A stretch of DNA of 64,000 nt from Trema orientale (lineage: Eukaryota > Streptophyta > Magnoliopsida > Rosales > Cannabaceae). Location of the stretch: contig JXTC01000324.1 of the NCBI GenBank assembly GCA_002914845.1, positions 106,765 through 170,764 of the forward strand. Reading direction: 5' to 3'. A program made the position numbers and the translations under genes. The notes beneath the pieces are model-generated. The model made no database searches. It saw only the letters and a program-made list of their open reading frames with translations, and was not told the origin of the DNA. This document shows, in pieces, positions 25,218-42,367 of this stretch (position 1 is its first letter; every line of letters begins with the position of its first letter).

Positions 25218-25385
25218 TAAATACCACGACAATCAATTCCAGTGAAGATCTTCGATCGAAAAGAGAAAATGTTACGCAACAAAATGATACCAATAGTGAA
25301 ACAATTGTGGCAAAATCATGCTGTAGAAGAAGCCACATGGGAGATCAAAGAAGAGATACGAAATTCGTATCCTGAGTTGTTCTAA
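25218..25385 (+). pseudogene. C-terminal chromodomain fragment of a second gypsy element, plus strand
   Basis: After a taa at 25218-25220 an open frame runs to the stop at 25383-25385. It reads VKIFDRKEKMLRN, then IPIVKQLWQNHAVEEATWEI and IRNSYPELF, the standard chromovirus C-terminus. The same end is recognisable in the minus-strand element (KVLWHNHAMEEAI..., near 23450). The fragment starts abruptly where the minus-strand element stops, so the two are joined head to head. It is followed by its LTR at 25421. Confidence 0.8.
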
Positions 25386-25420
25386 GTTTCGCAGATGAAA
25401 CTCATATAAGTTGTAGGGAT

Positions 25421-26441
25421 TGTTACGACCCAGTCTTTTGTAACGATAAAGTTCCATGAGAATACAATTTGTTTAGTGATTTATGTGAAAACGCAGTATC
25501 TGACCGAAAACGGCACAAAGATAATTTTTCATGAAATGCAGGAGTTTTGGCTTTAAATATTTATTCATTAGTTTTAATTTAATAAACTTAGCTTTTCTTT
25601 TGGAATTAAAGATTTTAAAGGATTTACAAGGGTTGATTTCGATAACTTCTAGAATTTCGAGCAAAAAGTGCAATTTAAGAAAAGTTGGAGGACTTTTGAG
25701 TAATTAGTTTTGTGGCTAAAAATATGAGGCAAACTGAATATAAGGACTTAGAATTAAATATCAAAGAGTTCTTAGTAGAAATTGTGTTGGTGATCTCTTA
25801 TTGATCCTTTGGAATAGTAGAATATACATGGCATTTAAGGAATTATTGGAACTGTGATAACCAAGCTTTGACTAAGCTAATTTGGTGATTAGTTTCAGAT
25901 TTTGTATGGTTAAAATGTGGAGTTAATTAAGCATAGATTAACTAGAATTAAGTATGGTTTAAGTATTAACTATTAAGTTGTAGTTGGGGACATGTTGGAG
26001 ACACACTTAACTAGTGTTTGAAAGTAGAATCTTTAGAAAACGCTACACACTTTCCTTTCCCTCTCTCCAATGCCACTTAGCTCGTCCTCTTGTCTTTTGT
26101 TTCTGTTCACTCAGATGACTACAAAGGGAATTGGTTAAATACTTCAACTTAAACTTACTTTGGCAATCACTCATTCTCTCTCAATTCACTTGTATGTGCT
26201 CTCTTAGTTACTCTATTTCCTCTCTATGTTTTCTAAGGCCATCAACTTTGGCTCTTATTCCTTTTTCCTAATCTGAAAACTCAGCTCTCATCTCTCTCAA
26301 ATATCCTTATATTGAAGCCTATCTACACACAACTAAGCTAATACTTGTGTAGTAGAGTCAAAGAGGAAGCTAGAGGATGCCATTGTTTCTACATGCATTA
26401 ACATTTACAAAAGTAAGTATTGTAAACTCTTGATAGTTTTC
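25421..26441 (+). mobile_element. LTR of the plus-strand gypsy element, truncated
   Basis: It begins tgttacgacccagtctttt, preceded by the short purine-rich tract agggat, and follows the chromodomain stop by 35 bases. It is homologous to the reverse complement of 22330-23332 over about 1 kb. It ends near gatagttttc at 26441, where the sequence switches to an inverted piece of the same LTR. Open frames within it are chance frames in LTR sequence. Confidence 0.8.
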
Positions 26442-26444
26442 AAA

Positions 26445-26657
26445 TACTTTAAAATCTTTACTTCCAAAGTAAAGTTAAGTATCTTAAGTTAAACTCGTGA
26501 ATAAATATTTAAAGCCAAAACTCCTGCATTTCATGAAAAATTATCATTTTGGTCTTTTTGATCAAATACTACCTTTTCACATAAAGTACTGAACAAATTC
26601 CACTCTCTTGAAACTTTATTGATATAAAAGACTTCTGGAAAAGACAAGGTCATAACA
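26445..26657 (-). mobile_element. 5' piece of a third LTR copy, minus orientation
   Basis: Read from 26657 on the minus strand it begins tgttatgaccttgtctttt and matches the first 210 bases or so of the LTR at 25421, and also 23332-23125. It abuts the plus-oriented LTR directly, making an LTR-LTR inverted joint. It was probably left by a rearrangement rather than a separate clean insertion. Confidence 0.75.
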
Positions 26658-26689
26658 ACTAGCTTGCCTATGAGTGAAGAGTATTAAGA

Positions 26690-27560
26690 GGCAGGTGAGC
26701 TTTGCTAATGGGTTTGTGGTGGATTATATGGGATGGGGTGCAGTGGTTTGATTTTGTTATGAAACTATAATTGGAATATTACTATATGTTCTTTTTCGAA
26801 AGGACATATAGATTCAATGGTCTTGTCTCTCCGTTCAGTTTTGAATGGAGATTTACGGGATTCTGTGACAACCCTAGGGCATCAAATAGGCAGTTTTCGT
26901 GGGAGTTTCTTTGTCATTTTAAAGGCCTGCATAACAATCCTTGAGTGTGTGGGTCAAACTTTAATGAGATTGCTTCTCTTTTCGAGAAGATTTGGAGACT
27001 TGGTGGACAAAATATAGCTATTTTGAACATTTAACTTGCTCTGGTAAACTATGAATTAGTGGATATGGGTTTCTCAGGGCCCATAATTGCATGGAATAAT
27101 AAGAGATGTGGGGGAGAAAAAATGAAACTTGACAAAAAAAATTCTGATGAGGAATGGCATGGTGATTCATCTTTGGAGGGAATGGAGCATCTTGATTTCT
27201 CTAGGTTTGATCATAGACTCATTACTCATAATCTTTTTCGGTAAAAAGAGAATGGTTTGTTATCATAGTAATCATCTTTTTCTCTTTCAACCTTTCTAGC
27301 TTAAAGAAAGTGATTGTAGTTATAGGATTAAAATAATTAGGGCTTATTTGGCTTGGATTCGCAATATGAGATCCTTTTCGTTATGTTTCCAACCAGTTGT
27401 TAGGTTGCAGTGGGAGTTTTAAACGTTGGAGCAAGGATAACTTTGGCCGCTAGAAACACTTTAAAGAAAAATTGGCTTTAATTTAAAATGATCCGGGGAG
27501 TGCTAGTTGGATGGAGGAAATATAGAGGATTAAAAAGGATTTTATCGAAAAATTCCGAAA
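26690..27560 (+). pseudogene. LINE (non-LTR retrotransposon) ORF2 remnant, endonuclease part
   Basis: Broken plus-strand frames match plant LINE ORF2. FEWRFTGFCDNPRASNRQFS (about 26838) resembles the W-R-x-T-G-F-Y-G-x-P ... S-W endonuclease motif. YELVDMGFSGPIIAWNNKR (27053-27110) matches D-L-G-F-x-G-x-x-x-T-W-x-N. FDHRLI (about 27207) corresponds to S-D-H-x-P-(L/I). FKRWSKDNFGR (about 27418-27450) matches the L-K-x-W-x-x-x-x-F-G block. Frameshifts and stops break it throughout, and the reverse transcriptase is absent at this point. Confidence 0.7.
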
Positions 27561-29094
27561 AATGATTTTACCGAAATGATTTCTGCAATTTTGTAAATAA
27601 TTCAAGAATGCAGCAGAATTGGTATTTTAAAATTTTTCTTGAAACTTTACAAAAAAAATATATAGGATCGGTGATCTAACATAAATTAATTCATGGATCT
27701 TGATTTATATAAGACTTGCAAACATTTCACAACTATTGAGCCTTTCCATCTATTCTTTGGAGCCCGTTGAATGATCTGGTATGTGGGCATCTTCTTGATT
27801 CCCAAAAAGACGTGAGCGGATGATCCAGAAGATACTCTTCCTTTTCCTTGATTGTACGTCTACGACCATGAATATCTCTCCGTCAGCGGTCATGAACGAG
27901 CTCGGAATTTTTCCCATGATGGCTCGGTTTTCTCATACTCTCTCTTTTTCTCTCTATTTCATGTAAAGCACAGTTACTATACTTGTAGTAGGCGTGTGGC
28001 TACTGTACAGAGAATAGAGAACTTTTTCTCTTATGTATTAGAGAAGTATAAACCCTATTGGGCTTATTAAGCTCATTTAACCATTCAATTAGTATTGGAT
28101 TATGTGTGAGCGAGACAGTGAAACCTTATAGATCCAAATAGTCTAAGCTTTAGTGGACCAATTACCCACAATCATAATTAATTCTTAATTATAACTGGAC
28201 CTTATGCATTAATATTGGGGCACTCCACTATAAGTCCAATATTGCACTTTTAGACTAAATGTCATATATTTTCCGTGAAGCTAATTAATACTTTAATTAA
28301 TTTGATTCATTTAGCATATACTATACCTGCAGATATACCTCAATTGCAATGTCATACTAGTGAGGTAAAATTACTATATTACCCCTCTAGTATATATTTA
28401 CCTTTGAGTTGCTATTTTTTATCTAATAGATAATAATTAACTATAGTGTTTGTAACTACTCATATAAACACAGTCAAATTTACAAAATGAATACCGGACG
28501 CCTAGTTTTTAATATCTAAGTCCTTAAAAAAAACTCATAGTGGCAACCGGACGCCTAGTATTTATTATCCAAGTCCTTAAAAAAAAACTCATAATGGCAT
28601 TATATGCATGTTGTCCAAATCATGAAGGGTATTCTTGTCAATTCATAACTCTCATCTTCTAAGATACTGGAGTTCGAACCATAGAACAGAACTAGTCCTT
28701 TAATAAGTCAAAAAGATAAAACCCATGAAAGCAAGTCCAATACTCACTAGGATTAAGATAATATTGCAATAGTGCTGGGTTAGTGAAAGATAGAACATTG
28801 AGTTACAGCACTTAACCTCAAATTCTTTTTTCACTTAGTCCAGTTTAATGCACTTATATCTTCTTTATAATGCACTAGTGTTTCTATCCGAAGTTAGATA
28901 CTTCAATGATTAGAGACTTCATCAATCCTGTTGAAATAGACAACATTACATTCTGTAGCAAAATAAAGTATTCCATCATTATTTACAGAATGCGGACTTT
29001 TTATTTAGACATAATGAAATAAAGAATTTATTCTCCCACATGTGAATACTTCATCCGTTGAAATAGACAATACTACATTCTGTGGCAAAATAAA
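27561..29094. repeat. Insertion-like repeat region between two LINE parts
   Basis: This region separates the LINE endonuclease part from a LINE RNase H part. It holds a direct duplication of about 60 bp (accggacgcctagt...aaactcata, at about 28493 and 28549) and a direct repeat of about 40 bp (gttgaaatagacaa.a.tacattctgt, at 28930 and 29057). The A+T-rich sequence resembles LTR or non-autonomous element DNA, but no ends could be proven. No host gene is seen. Confidence 0.45.
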
Positions 29095-29460
29095 ATACAG
29101 TTTTACGGGACTATCTCGGGTTGGTTTTGGCAGCCTGCTCAAAGTTTTTACCTAGACACTTTTCTATGGAATTCGCAGAGCTTCTCGCCCTAAGAGAAGC
29201 ATTAATTTTTGTTTTTCAAAGGGGTATGCAAGTGACGGGTGATGATGTGACTCTCCTAAGTTGGTGCATGGATTGAACCCAGACTCTAGTCTATCCTCTG
29301 AGGCTCTCATTTATCTTGATGTAAAGTTAAGATTTATTTCTGTTAATTGTGGGAATGTATTCCTAGATCAGCGAATAAAGTGGCCAACCAATTACCTTGC
29401 ATGGTTTTAGCTTCCCTTATTGGTATGTTTGTCGTGTGCGTCTTCTGTATTAACAAAAGG
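29095..29460 (+). pseudogene. LINE RNase H domain remnant
   Basis: The plus strand reads FSMEFAELLALREALIFVFQ (about 29162-29220), a match to the plant LINE RNase H pattern A-E-x-x-A-L-x-x-(A/G)-L, with the following strand and aspartate region decayed (VTGDDVTLLS). A frame further on reads SSLSSEALIYLDVKLRFISV, another RNase H-domain block. In-frame stops show it is dead. It is probably the far end of the LINE at 26690-27560. Confidence 0.6.
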
Positions 29461-30399
29461 CATCTGTTTCCATAGGGGAGGGGGAGGGGGAATACATTGT
29501 ATTAAACATATTCAAATTCAGTCCCAAGTAATAAGCTTACCCAATCAAACACGAAACTCACCCGTTGTGTATTCATGACAAATTTTAAAATTTTTACGTG
29601 TCATAAAACTAAGAAGTTAATTGCAATATATGAATATATTAGTTGCATAGAATTGGGACAAGCAATTAAGTTCGATTACAAAATGTTTAGAGCTAGATTT
29701 ATATTAAGAAGAAAAAATTGTCTATTATAGATGTTAAGGGAAAACATTTTCTTATGTTTGAATTTTAACATAAAAGGAGTAGGGTAGGGTAGGGCCGTAG
29801 GGGAGGGGAGGATTTAGGGAAATTATGAAGGATGAGATTTAGAATTATCACAAAGTCAAAAAAAATAATTGGTCAAATTTTAGGACACTAATTGCCTCCT
29901 TTTTCATGTTCATTTTTCCTCAATTTTCTCCTTTTTTTTTCCCTTTTCCTTTTCCGTCACTAAAATCCTGGATCTGAAACTGGTCTTAAAATATCACGCG
30001 TTTGTTCTTGTTCTTTCCCCTTTTTTCTTTTCGCTGGAAGTTCCCTATTTCTTATTCTGAATCCCACATTCGTATTCATTCTCAACTAATTTTAAAACAT
30101 TAGAATTCAAGTAAGAACCGAGCCAGGTCCAGAGTTATAATGATCCTAAATAATACTTAAAGCCGGAATTACATACGTTCTTGTAATTATCAAAAAAAAT
30201 CAGGCTTCAATTTCTCTAAACCACATGGTCTATAAATGTCTAGAAAAGTACGGTGTCTACAGTGTTAATGACACAGATGTGATCTCACATATAAAAAGCA
30301 ATTTCAATTATATAAAATACTTTCATTATAGAAACAAGAATAAAACAAAAACAAAAACGAAAACAAAGAGCACTACAAAGAGCACTATCTCCCCCTCTG
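29461..30399. other. Intergenic stretch, no gene seen
   Basis: Contains G-rich short runs (near 29476 and 29785), pyrimidine tracts and A+T-rich DNA. No coding sequence was recognised. The right end approaches the PECT1 3' region. Confidence 0.4.
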
Positions 30400-30665
30400 A
30401 ATAATATTGCAGAGCTCGAAACTAAGAAACACCATGCGTTATGGTCAAAACTTGGTACATTCCCTTGTACAATACAAGCTCTAAAATGATATTGTTATAA
30501 AGATGCTAAACAACCTTCCAAGAAAAAATTCTGCTGAAAAAATATATTTTATTTGCATATAAAACTACTTTCCCTTGAAAATGATACTCAGAGCTGGAGA
30601 ACAATACATCTGTGCTATCGTCAAAAATTGGCACATGCCCTTTTACAACTCTAATATGTTATGAA
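30400..30665. repeat. Diverged local duplication downstream of PECT1
   Basis: Two blocks share gcagagct(c/g)gaa...aacaccat/aatacatc...gtcaaaa.ttgg(t/c)acat(t/g)cc(c)tt.tac, at about 30410-30480 and 30592-30650, in direct orientation. The divergence suggests an old event. It lies in or just beyond the PECT1 3' UTR. Confidence 0.5.
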
Positions 30666-30857
30666 TCTCATTTCACCTGGCCTGGCCATCTATTTCCTAA
30701 ACATTCACCCTTCTAGATTAAATTCTCGAACATTGTTAGAAAAGACAAAAGATAATAGATGCATGGCAAGACTACATTAAGCGATCAAACACTACGGAAA
30801 CTTTGCCCCCGATGTCCAGCCACGAGTGTGCCTCGAAAGATCTGATTCTGACATGAA

Positions 30858-37845
<6,988 letters not shown>

Positions 37846-38160
37846 TGTTGCCGTCGTCGTCGCCGCCGCAGCGTTGGAGAACCACCGAAGATGATGAATT
37901 TATGGCCGAAATCGAATCCGGCATTTACCCTTTTTTCTTTTTCTTTTTCTGGTTTGTATTTGTATTTGTATTTGTATTGTTCAATTCCACACCCTTCCAG
38001 ATTCGCATTTCCCTCTCTCTACTTCTGTCGGGTCGGTCTCATTTTCATTTCCCTCTCTTTGTCTCTCTCTCTTTTCTCTCTCTTTTTTTCCTTTTTTTTT
38101 TCTTTTTCTTTTTCTTTTTTTTATTTATCTTTATCATCAAAAATGATTTATCAAAAATAA
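37846..38160 (-). promoter_or_regulatory. PECT1 5' leader and upstream pyrimidine/purine tract
   Basis: Directly upstream of the start lies a gtcgtcgtcgccgcc-type run, then tandem ttgtat words (about 37950-37977) and a long CT-rich tract (38030-38125, GA-rich on the gene strand). GA-rich leaders are common in plant promoters. No TATA box could be fixed with confidence. Plus-strand open frames here are Phe/Leu/Ser low-complexity artefacts. Confidence 0.4.
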
Positions 38161-38166
38161 AAAAAA

Positions 38167-38357
38167 AGGCGCGTCTACCGTAGGAGCGCCCCTACGTAGG
38201 CCCTGTCTATTCACCGTTGGATGGGAATCTATATATAAATAGATTCTCCACAGATTCCCGTTATTCTCCACAGATTCCCGTTATTCCCCATAGATTCCCA
38301 TCCAACGATAATTAAGACATGACCCTACGTAAGGACGTCCCTACCGTAGTCATCCCC
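38167..38357. mobile_element. 9-bp-TSD MITE, copy 2 (upstream of PECT1)
   Basis: It matches the 14663-14834 element: left end ggcgcgtctaccgtaggagc, right end ccctaccgtagtcatcccc. It contains an extra internal tandem copy of about 20 bp (cagattcccgttattctcca). The flanks taaaaaaaa and taaaaaata are a 9-bp repeat with one mismatch. It lies about 320 bases upstream of the PECT1 start codon. Confidence 0.8.
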
Positions 38358-38391
38358 TAAAAAATAACCATCGATAAATAAAAAATAATAA

Positions 38392-38562
38392 TGGCGCGTC
38401 TACAGTAGGAGCGCCCCTACGTAGGGCCCTGTCTATTCACTGTTGGATGGGAATCTGTATATAAATAGATTCTCTACAGATTCCCGTTATTCTCCACAGA
38501 TTCCCATCCAACGATAATTAAGACATGACCCTACGTAGGACGCCCCTACCGTAGCCATTCCC
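38392..38562. mobile_element. 9-bp-TSD MITE, copy 3, tandem with copy 2
   Basis: It is the same family and orientation as copy 2, starting 225 bases further on (ggcgcgtctacagtaggagc) and ending ccctaccgtagccattccc. It lacks the extra internal 20 bp. No clean 9-bp duplication is visible around it, so it may have arisen by segmental duplication with copy 2 rather than by its own insertion. Confidence 0.75.
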
Positions 38563-39594
38563 GTAAATAAATAAATAACCAAGGGCCGACTTAAAGACCC
38601 AGAATTAGATTGGTCAATACACCATCCGGACTTCGACTTTTTTTTCTCTCCCTTAACGAAGTGTTAATACAAAATAAAGACCCAGAATTAGATTGGTTAA
38701 TACACCATCCCGACGAAGTGTTATTACAAAATAACAATAATAACAAATAATAATAATAATGTTTTTTACAATAAAGACTCAACAAAAAGAGGGAGATTCT
38801 AAGAACAAAATAAGTATATCATCCACTCCTAAAACTAATTTAGTTAAATTGCGTATTGTTTCATCAGTTACACAATATATTAATTAAAATATCAGAAAAA
38901 AAGAATAATAAGCTAATGCATAACAATGGTATGTAATTCATCAAACTATCAATGGCAATGCCAACGTGCTCTACTACCAGTATATCCAACTCTAAAATTT
39001 GGAGAATTTGTCCAGCATCCTGACTAATAAAAAAATAATAATAATAAGTTCACACATTAAGCATTTACAACTTTGGGAAAGATGATGCCTCCTTACTTCT
39101 TTACAACCACGACTTCGCCTTAGGCAACTTGAATGATAGCATAAATATGCATGGTGCGGCTTTCCTTGTAGATTGTTGCATCTTCAATCAATTTAAAGCT
39201 TATTTTCGAAGGTAGAGACCAAGTAAGTATCTTTTCTTCATTTTCTTCTCAACTATATTAGACAAGAAAAAAAAACAAAAAAAATTAACCATCATAATAT
39301 AGAGACTAATAACTCTCACAATTGAGAGATATTAACTCGCATAATCAGACTATGCATAAAATATAATACTAAAAAACAAGAGAACTAATTATCAACCATA
39401 TGAAAACTTGGTTGAATCGTGCATTAAAGTTTATATTAAAAAATACCTGCAAAAGTGTAAATACTATGAAAAACATAGCAGACAAATTAACAAACTTCCG
39501 TCGTAGATAGAAATAAGAGTTCAAGAAGGAGATGAAAGAATAAAAAGAATGGATAATAACATAAAAATACCATGTCTTTTAATTTTGCTGTCAA
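38563..39594. other. Intergenic stretch
   Basis: Contains a short direct duplication (gacccagaattagattggt, at 38597 and 38680) and TAA-type microsatellite sequence (38732-38760). No gene was recognised. Confidence 0.45.
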
Positions 39595-39597
39595 GGA

Positions 39598-40342
39598 AAA
39601 AAATCCTACTTTTGAGATCTTACAAATTAATACTATGAATTTTTAATTTCTACAAATTAATACCCTTATATTTATAATTTCTACAAAATAATTTTCTCAC
39701 CTTTGAATTCTTCAAATTAATACCCTAATATTTACAATTTCTATAGATTAGCACCTTAGCTTTTTTTTTTTTTTGGGCAAATTTGTACTATGAGCAAGTT
39801 AAAAAGAGTAAATATTTCTCATAGCTTATTAAAAATGTTTAAATATTGATATGTTATCAAAAATTATTTTATAATTATTACTTTTTGGTTCATTGTGAAA
39901 AAATGTAAATTGGGTGATGGTTAAAATTGTAGAAAAGCCGTTTTTCAAGTTTTTTCATTTATGTTTATAATTAACCATTTTTATCTTTCATTTCAATTTT
40001 TTTTGTTTTTCTTTTTGAAATGAAAAGAAATAAGCTAAACCAATTATAAATATCTTTCAAAAAAATTATTAGTGTTTAATAAGCTTTTTCTAAGTTAATG
40101 AGAGGTAATATTATCTTTTTACTATTGAGATTAGTTAATAGGGCATCAGGGCTACAAATTTGCATGAATTTCAAATGTTAGGATATTAATTTACAGGAAT
40201 TTCAATGGTCTGGGTATTAATTTGTAAAATTTAAAAATAGAGGTATTCTTTTGCAGATATTCAAAAGTCAAGATATGAAATTGTAAAAATTTAAAAGTCA
40301 AATTGTTAATTTACAAAAATTAAAAAATAAGAGCATTTTTTG
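39598..40342. mobile_element. Long inverted repeat built of ~40-bp tandem units (foldback-type element)
   Basis: The left arm (39598-39765) repeats the pattern aattaatacc(c)t.atatttataatttctac about four times. The right arm (40160-40342) is the same pattern in reverse complement, with gtattaatttgtaaaattt and ttaatttacaaaaatt words. The outer ends are also inverted (about ggaaaaaaatcctact / agagcattttttgcc). The central part is A+T-rich and non-coding. A Mutator- or foldback-type element with tandem-repeat arms is the best reading; no target duplication was certain. Confidence 0.55.
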
Positions 40343-41659
40343 CCCCAAAAAAAAGTTAAAACTCAGAATATTTATGTGTTATTATCCTAAAAAGAAAGAA
40401 AAACAAATGAAATTTAACACTCGCTGGTGCTTTTACATAGACTTCTGTTTTTTTTTTTTCGATGGCGCTTTTACACGAAGTTAATCCATCATATATGTTG
40501 AAAATTCGTAGCACAAACTCATCATTGATTGAGAAAGTAAACAATTTCTTTTCAATAATTTTGTACAAGAAATGATACATACTGTTATTTTGTTTCAAAT
40601 TGCTAATATGAACATCGACACTATCGATAATGCTCATATATCAACTTTTCATCTTTGTTCAAAATAATGGCCTGACATTGTCACCATATAAAATGCTGAA
40701 AAGCCAAATGAGATTTAGCAACTTGCAAGAAGCTTATTAAAGCAAATAGTACCAAAAAAAAAAAGGTTTAGAAAAATTAAAGCAACCAACGACAATGATT
40801 TCTAGAAGAACGATTACAAACAAATCAAGAGAAACAAAACTTACGGATCTGTACAAAGTGGGAGAGCATTCATAGAAAGACGTTATACAGGTAAAATCCA
40901 ACTTCTTAAGACCGTTGAAAAGTTTAAGAAACATATGCTCCTTCAAACAAATTGGGTATTTTAACTTTACTATTATAACATTTTGTGAACATTTTAAAAC
41001 AAACTTTTGGGCATGCAAAACTGATTATGGATGATACCTGATGAAATATGTGTTGGTTCACGTTTGGAGTTCGCTATTGATTACTAAAGTTTCTTTCTTG
41101 ACAATAGATCTTATTTCTTTTGTACTGGTGACATTAACCTTTTTAAAAAAAAATTAAATTAAATAACGAAGCCCAAGTTATTACAGATATTAGATTAATT
41201 ATTCCTTTATAATTTCTTTTTCGCAAATGGACATTCACTGATAAAAAATGGTTACTAAGCTATAATTGGTAAGTATAGTCATTTACTAGTAAAACTAATT
41301 TTAAAAATTCTAAAAAAAGAAAAAAAGAAAAAAAAAACTAATTTTAAATAGAGAGGTAAATGGCCTCACTGGTCCCTGCAATTTTCAGAATTTGACAGTT
41401 TAGTCCCTAAATAAATAAATGGCCTAATTAGTCCTTAAATTGAGTTCAAAGGACAAGTAAGTCCAAATTGTAAATACTGTTACATTTCAGACAAAATCTC
41501 ATGCGAATATCATGTACTCAGGTTGAAAATATAAAAATTGAAGGCCAAAAACAAAGGTGGTTTACCTATTTAAATGAGTGTATTTAAATTAAAATTGTGG
41601 AATATGTTATAATTAGAATAAGAGATATTTGAAGTGAAATAAAGCGAAATGGCAAAAAT
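40343..41659. other. Intergenic stretch upstream of the FOLD1-like gene
   Basis: A+T-rich. A sequence at 41365-41450 (ggtccctgcaattttcag, tttagtccctaaat) resembles common plant non-autonomous repeats. No gene is supported. Confidence 0.4.
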
Positions 41660-41850
41660 CATTCCAATAGTTAATACAACTAATGGACTATTTGAATAAA
41701 AAAACTGAGTTGTTGAAACAAATACTAATTCTAAAAGACCATTTGAATAAAAAAAAAAAAACTAGAATTGTTGAAATAAATACACATTTCAATGAGTTTT
41801 CCATTTGAATGAAATGGAATAGTTGAACCAAACAGACCCAAAAACATTCA
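41660..41850 (+). repeat. About 55-60-bp imperfect triplication
   Basis: Three units follow each other, each of the form (c/a)catttgaat(a/g)aaa... then gttgaaa/ccaaat (starting near 41688, 41740 and 41800). The last is followed by ccaaacagaccc, a word typical of the outer end of plant hAT/Harbinger MITEs. Confidence 0.5.
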
Positions 41851-42367
41851 CTTTTATTTTTATTCTTCTCATGTCTCGCTAATTATCTCTTTAAAATTGA
41901 ATTTGACCCTTTTTTTTCTTTTCAAATATTCTACAAAAACTCTGGAGTTACGGATTCTAACTTGAGTAGTAGTGTAATTCTGTTCAAACTTTAACAATTT
42001 AGCGATTTGGACTAAATTATCACCTAAAACATAAATTCAGAGACTCCTTAGCCAATTTATTCAAGTAAAGAACCAAATTGTCACCTTTTCAAAAATTCGG
42101 GGAGCACTGTTGCCAGAAACCCATTAAAAAATTCTCTAGAATTAGCCAGGCGGATGAGATGGGTTAAACTCGGTTGGGAAACTCGGGTTTGTGGGTCATT
42201 TGTACCCTATTATGGTGCGGGTCATGCTACATCCTTTTGCTTCACTGGTTCCATACCGGCGACTGCATCTGCATTTGTGGCGGTAGTCTCTTGATTCTTC
42301 TGCTCGTTTACCATCATTAATAAAACTGATATAGGATTGAATTCGACCAGATTTTGGGTGAAAGGGG

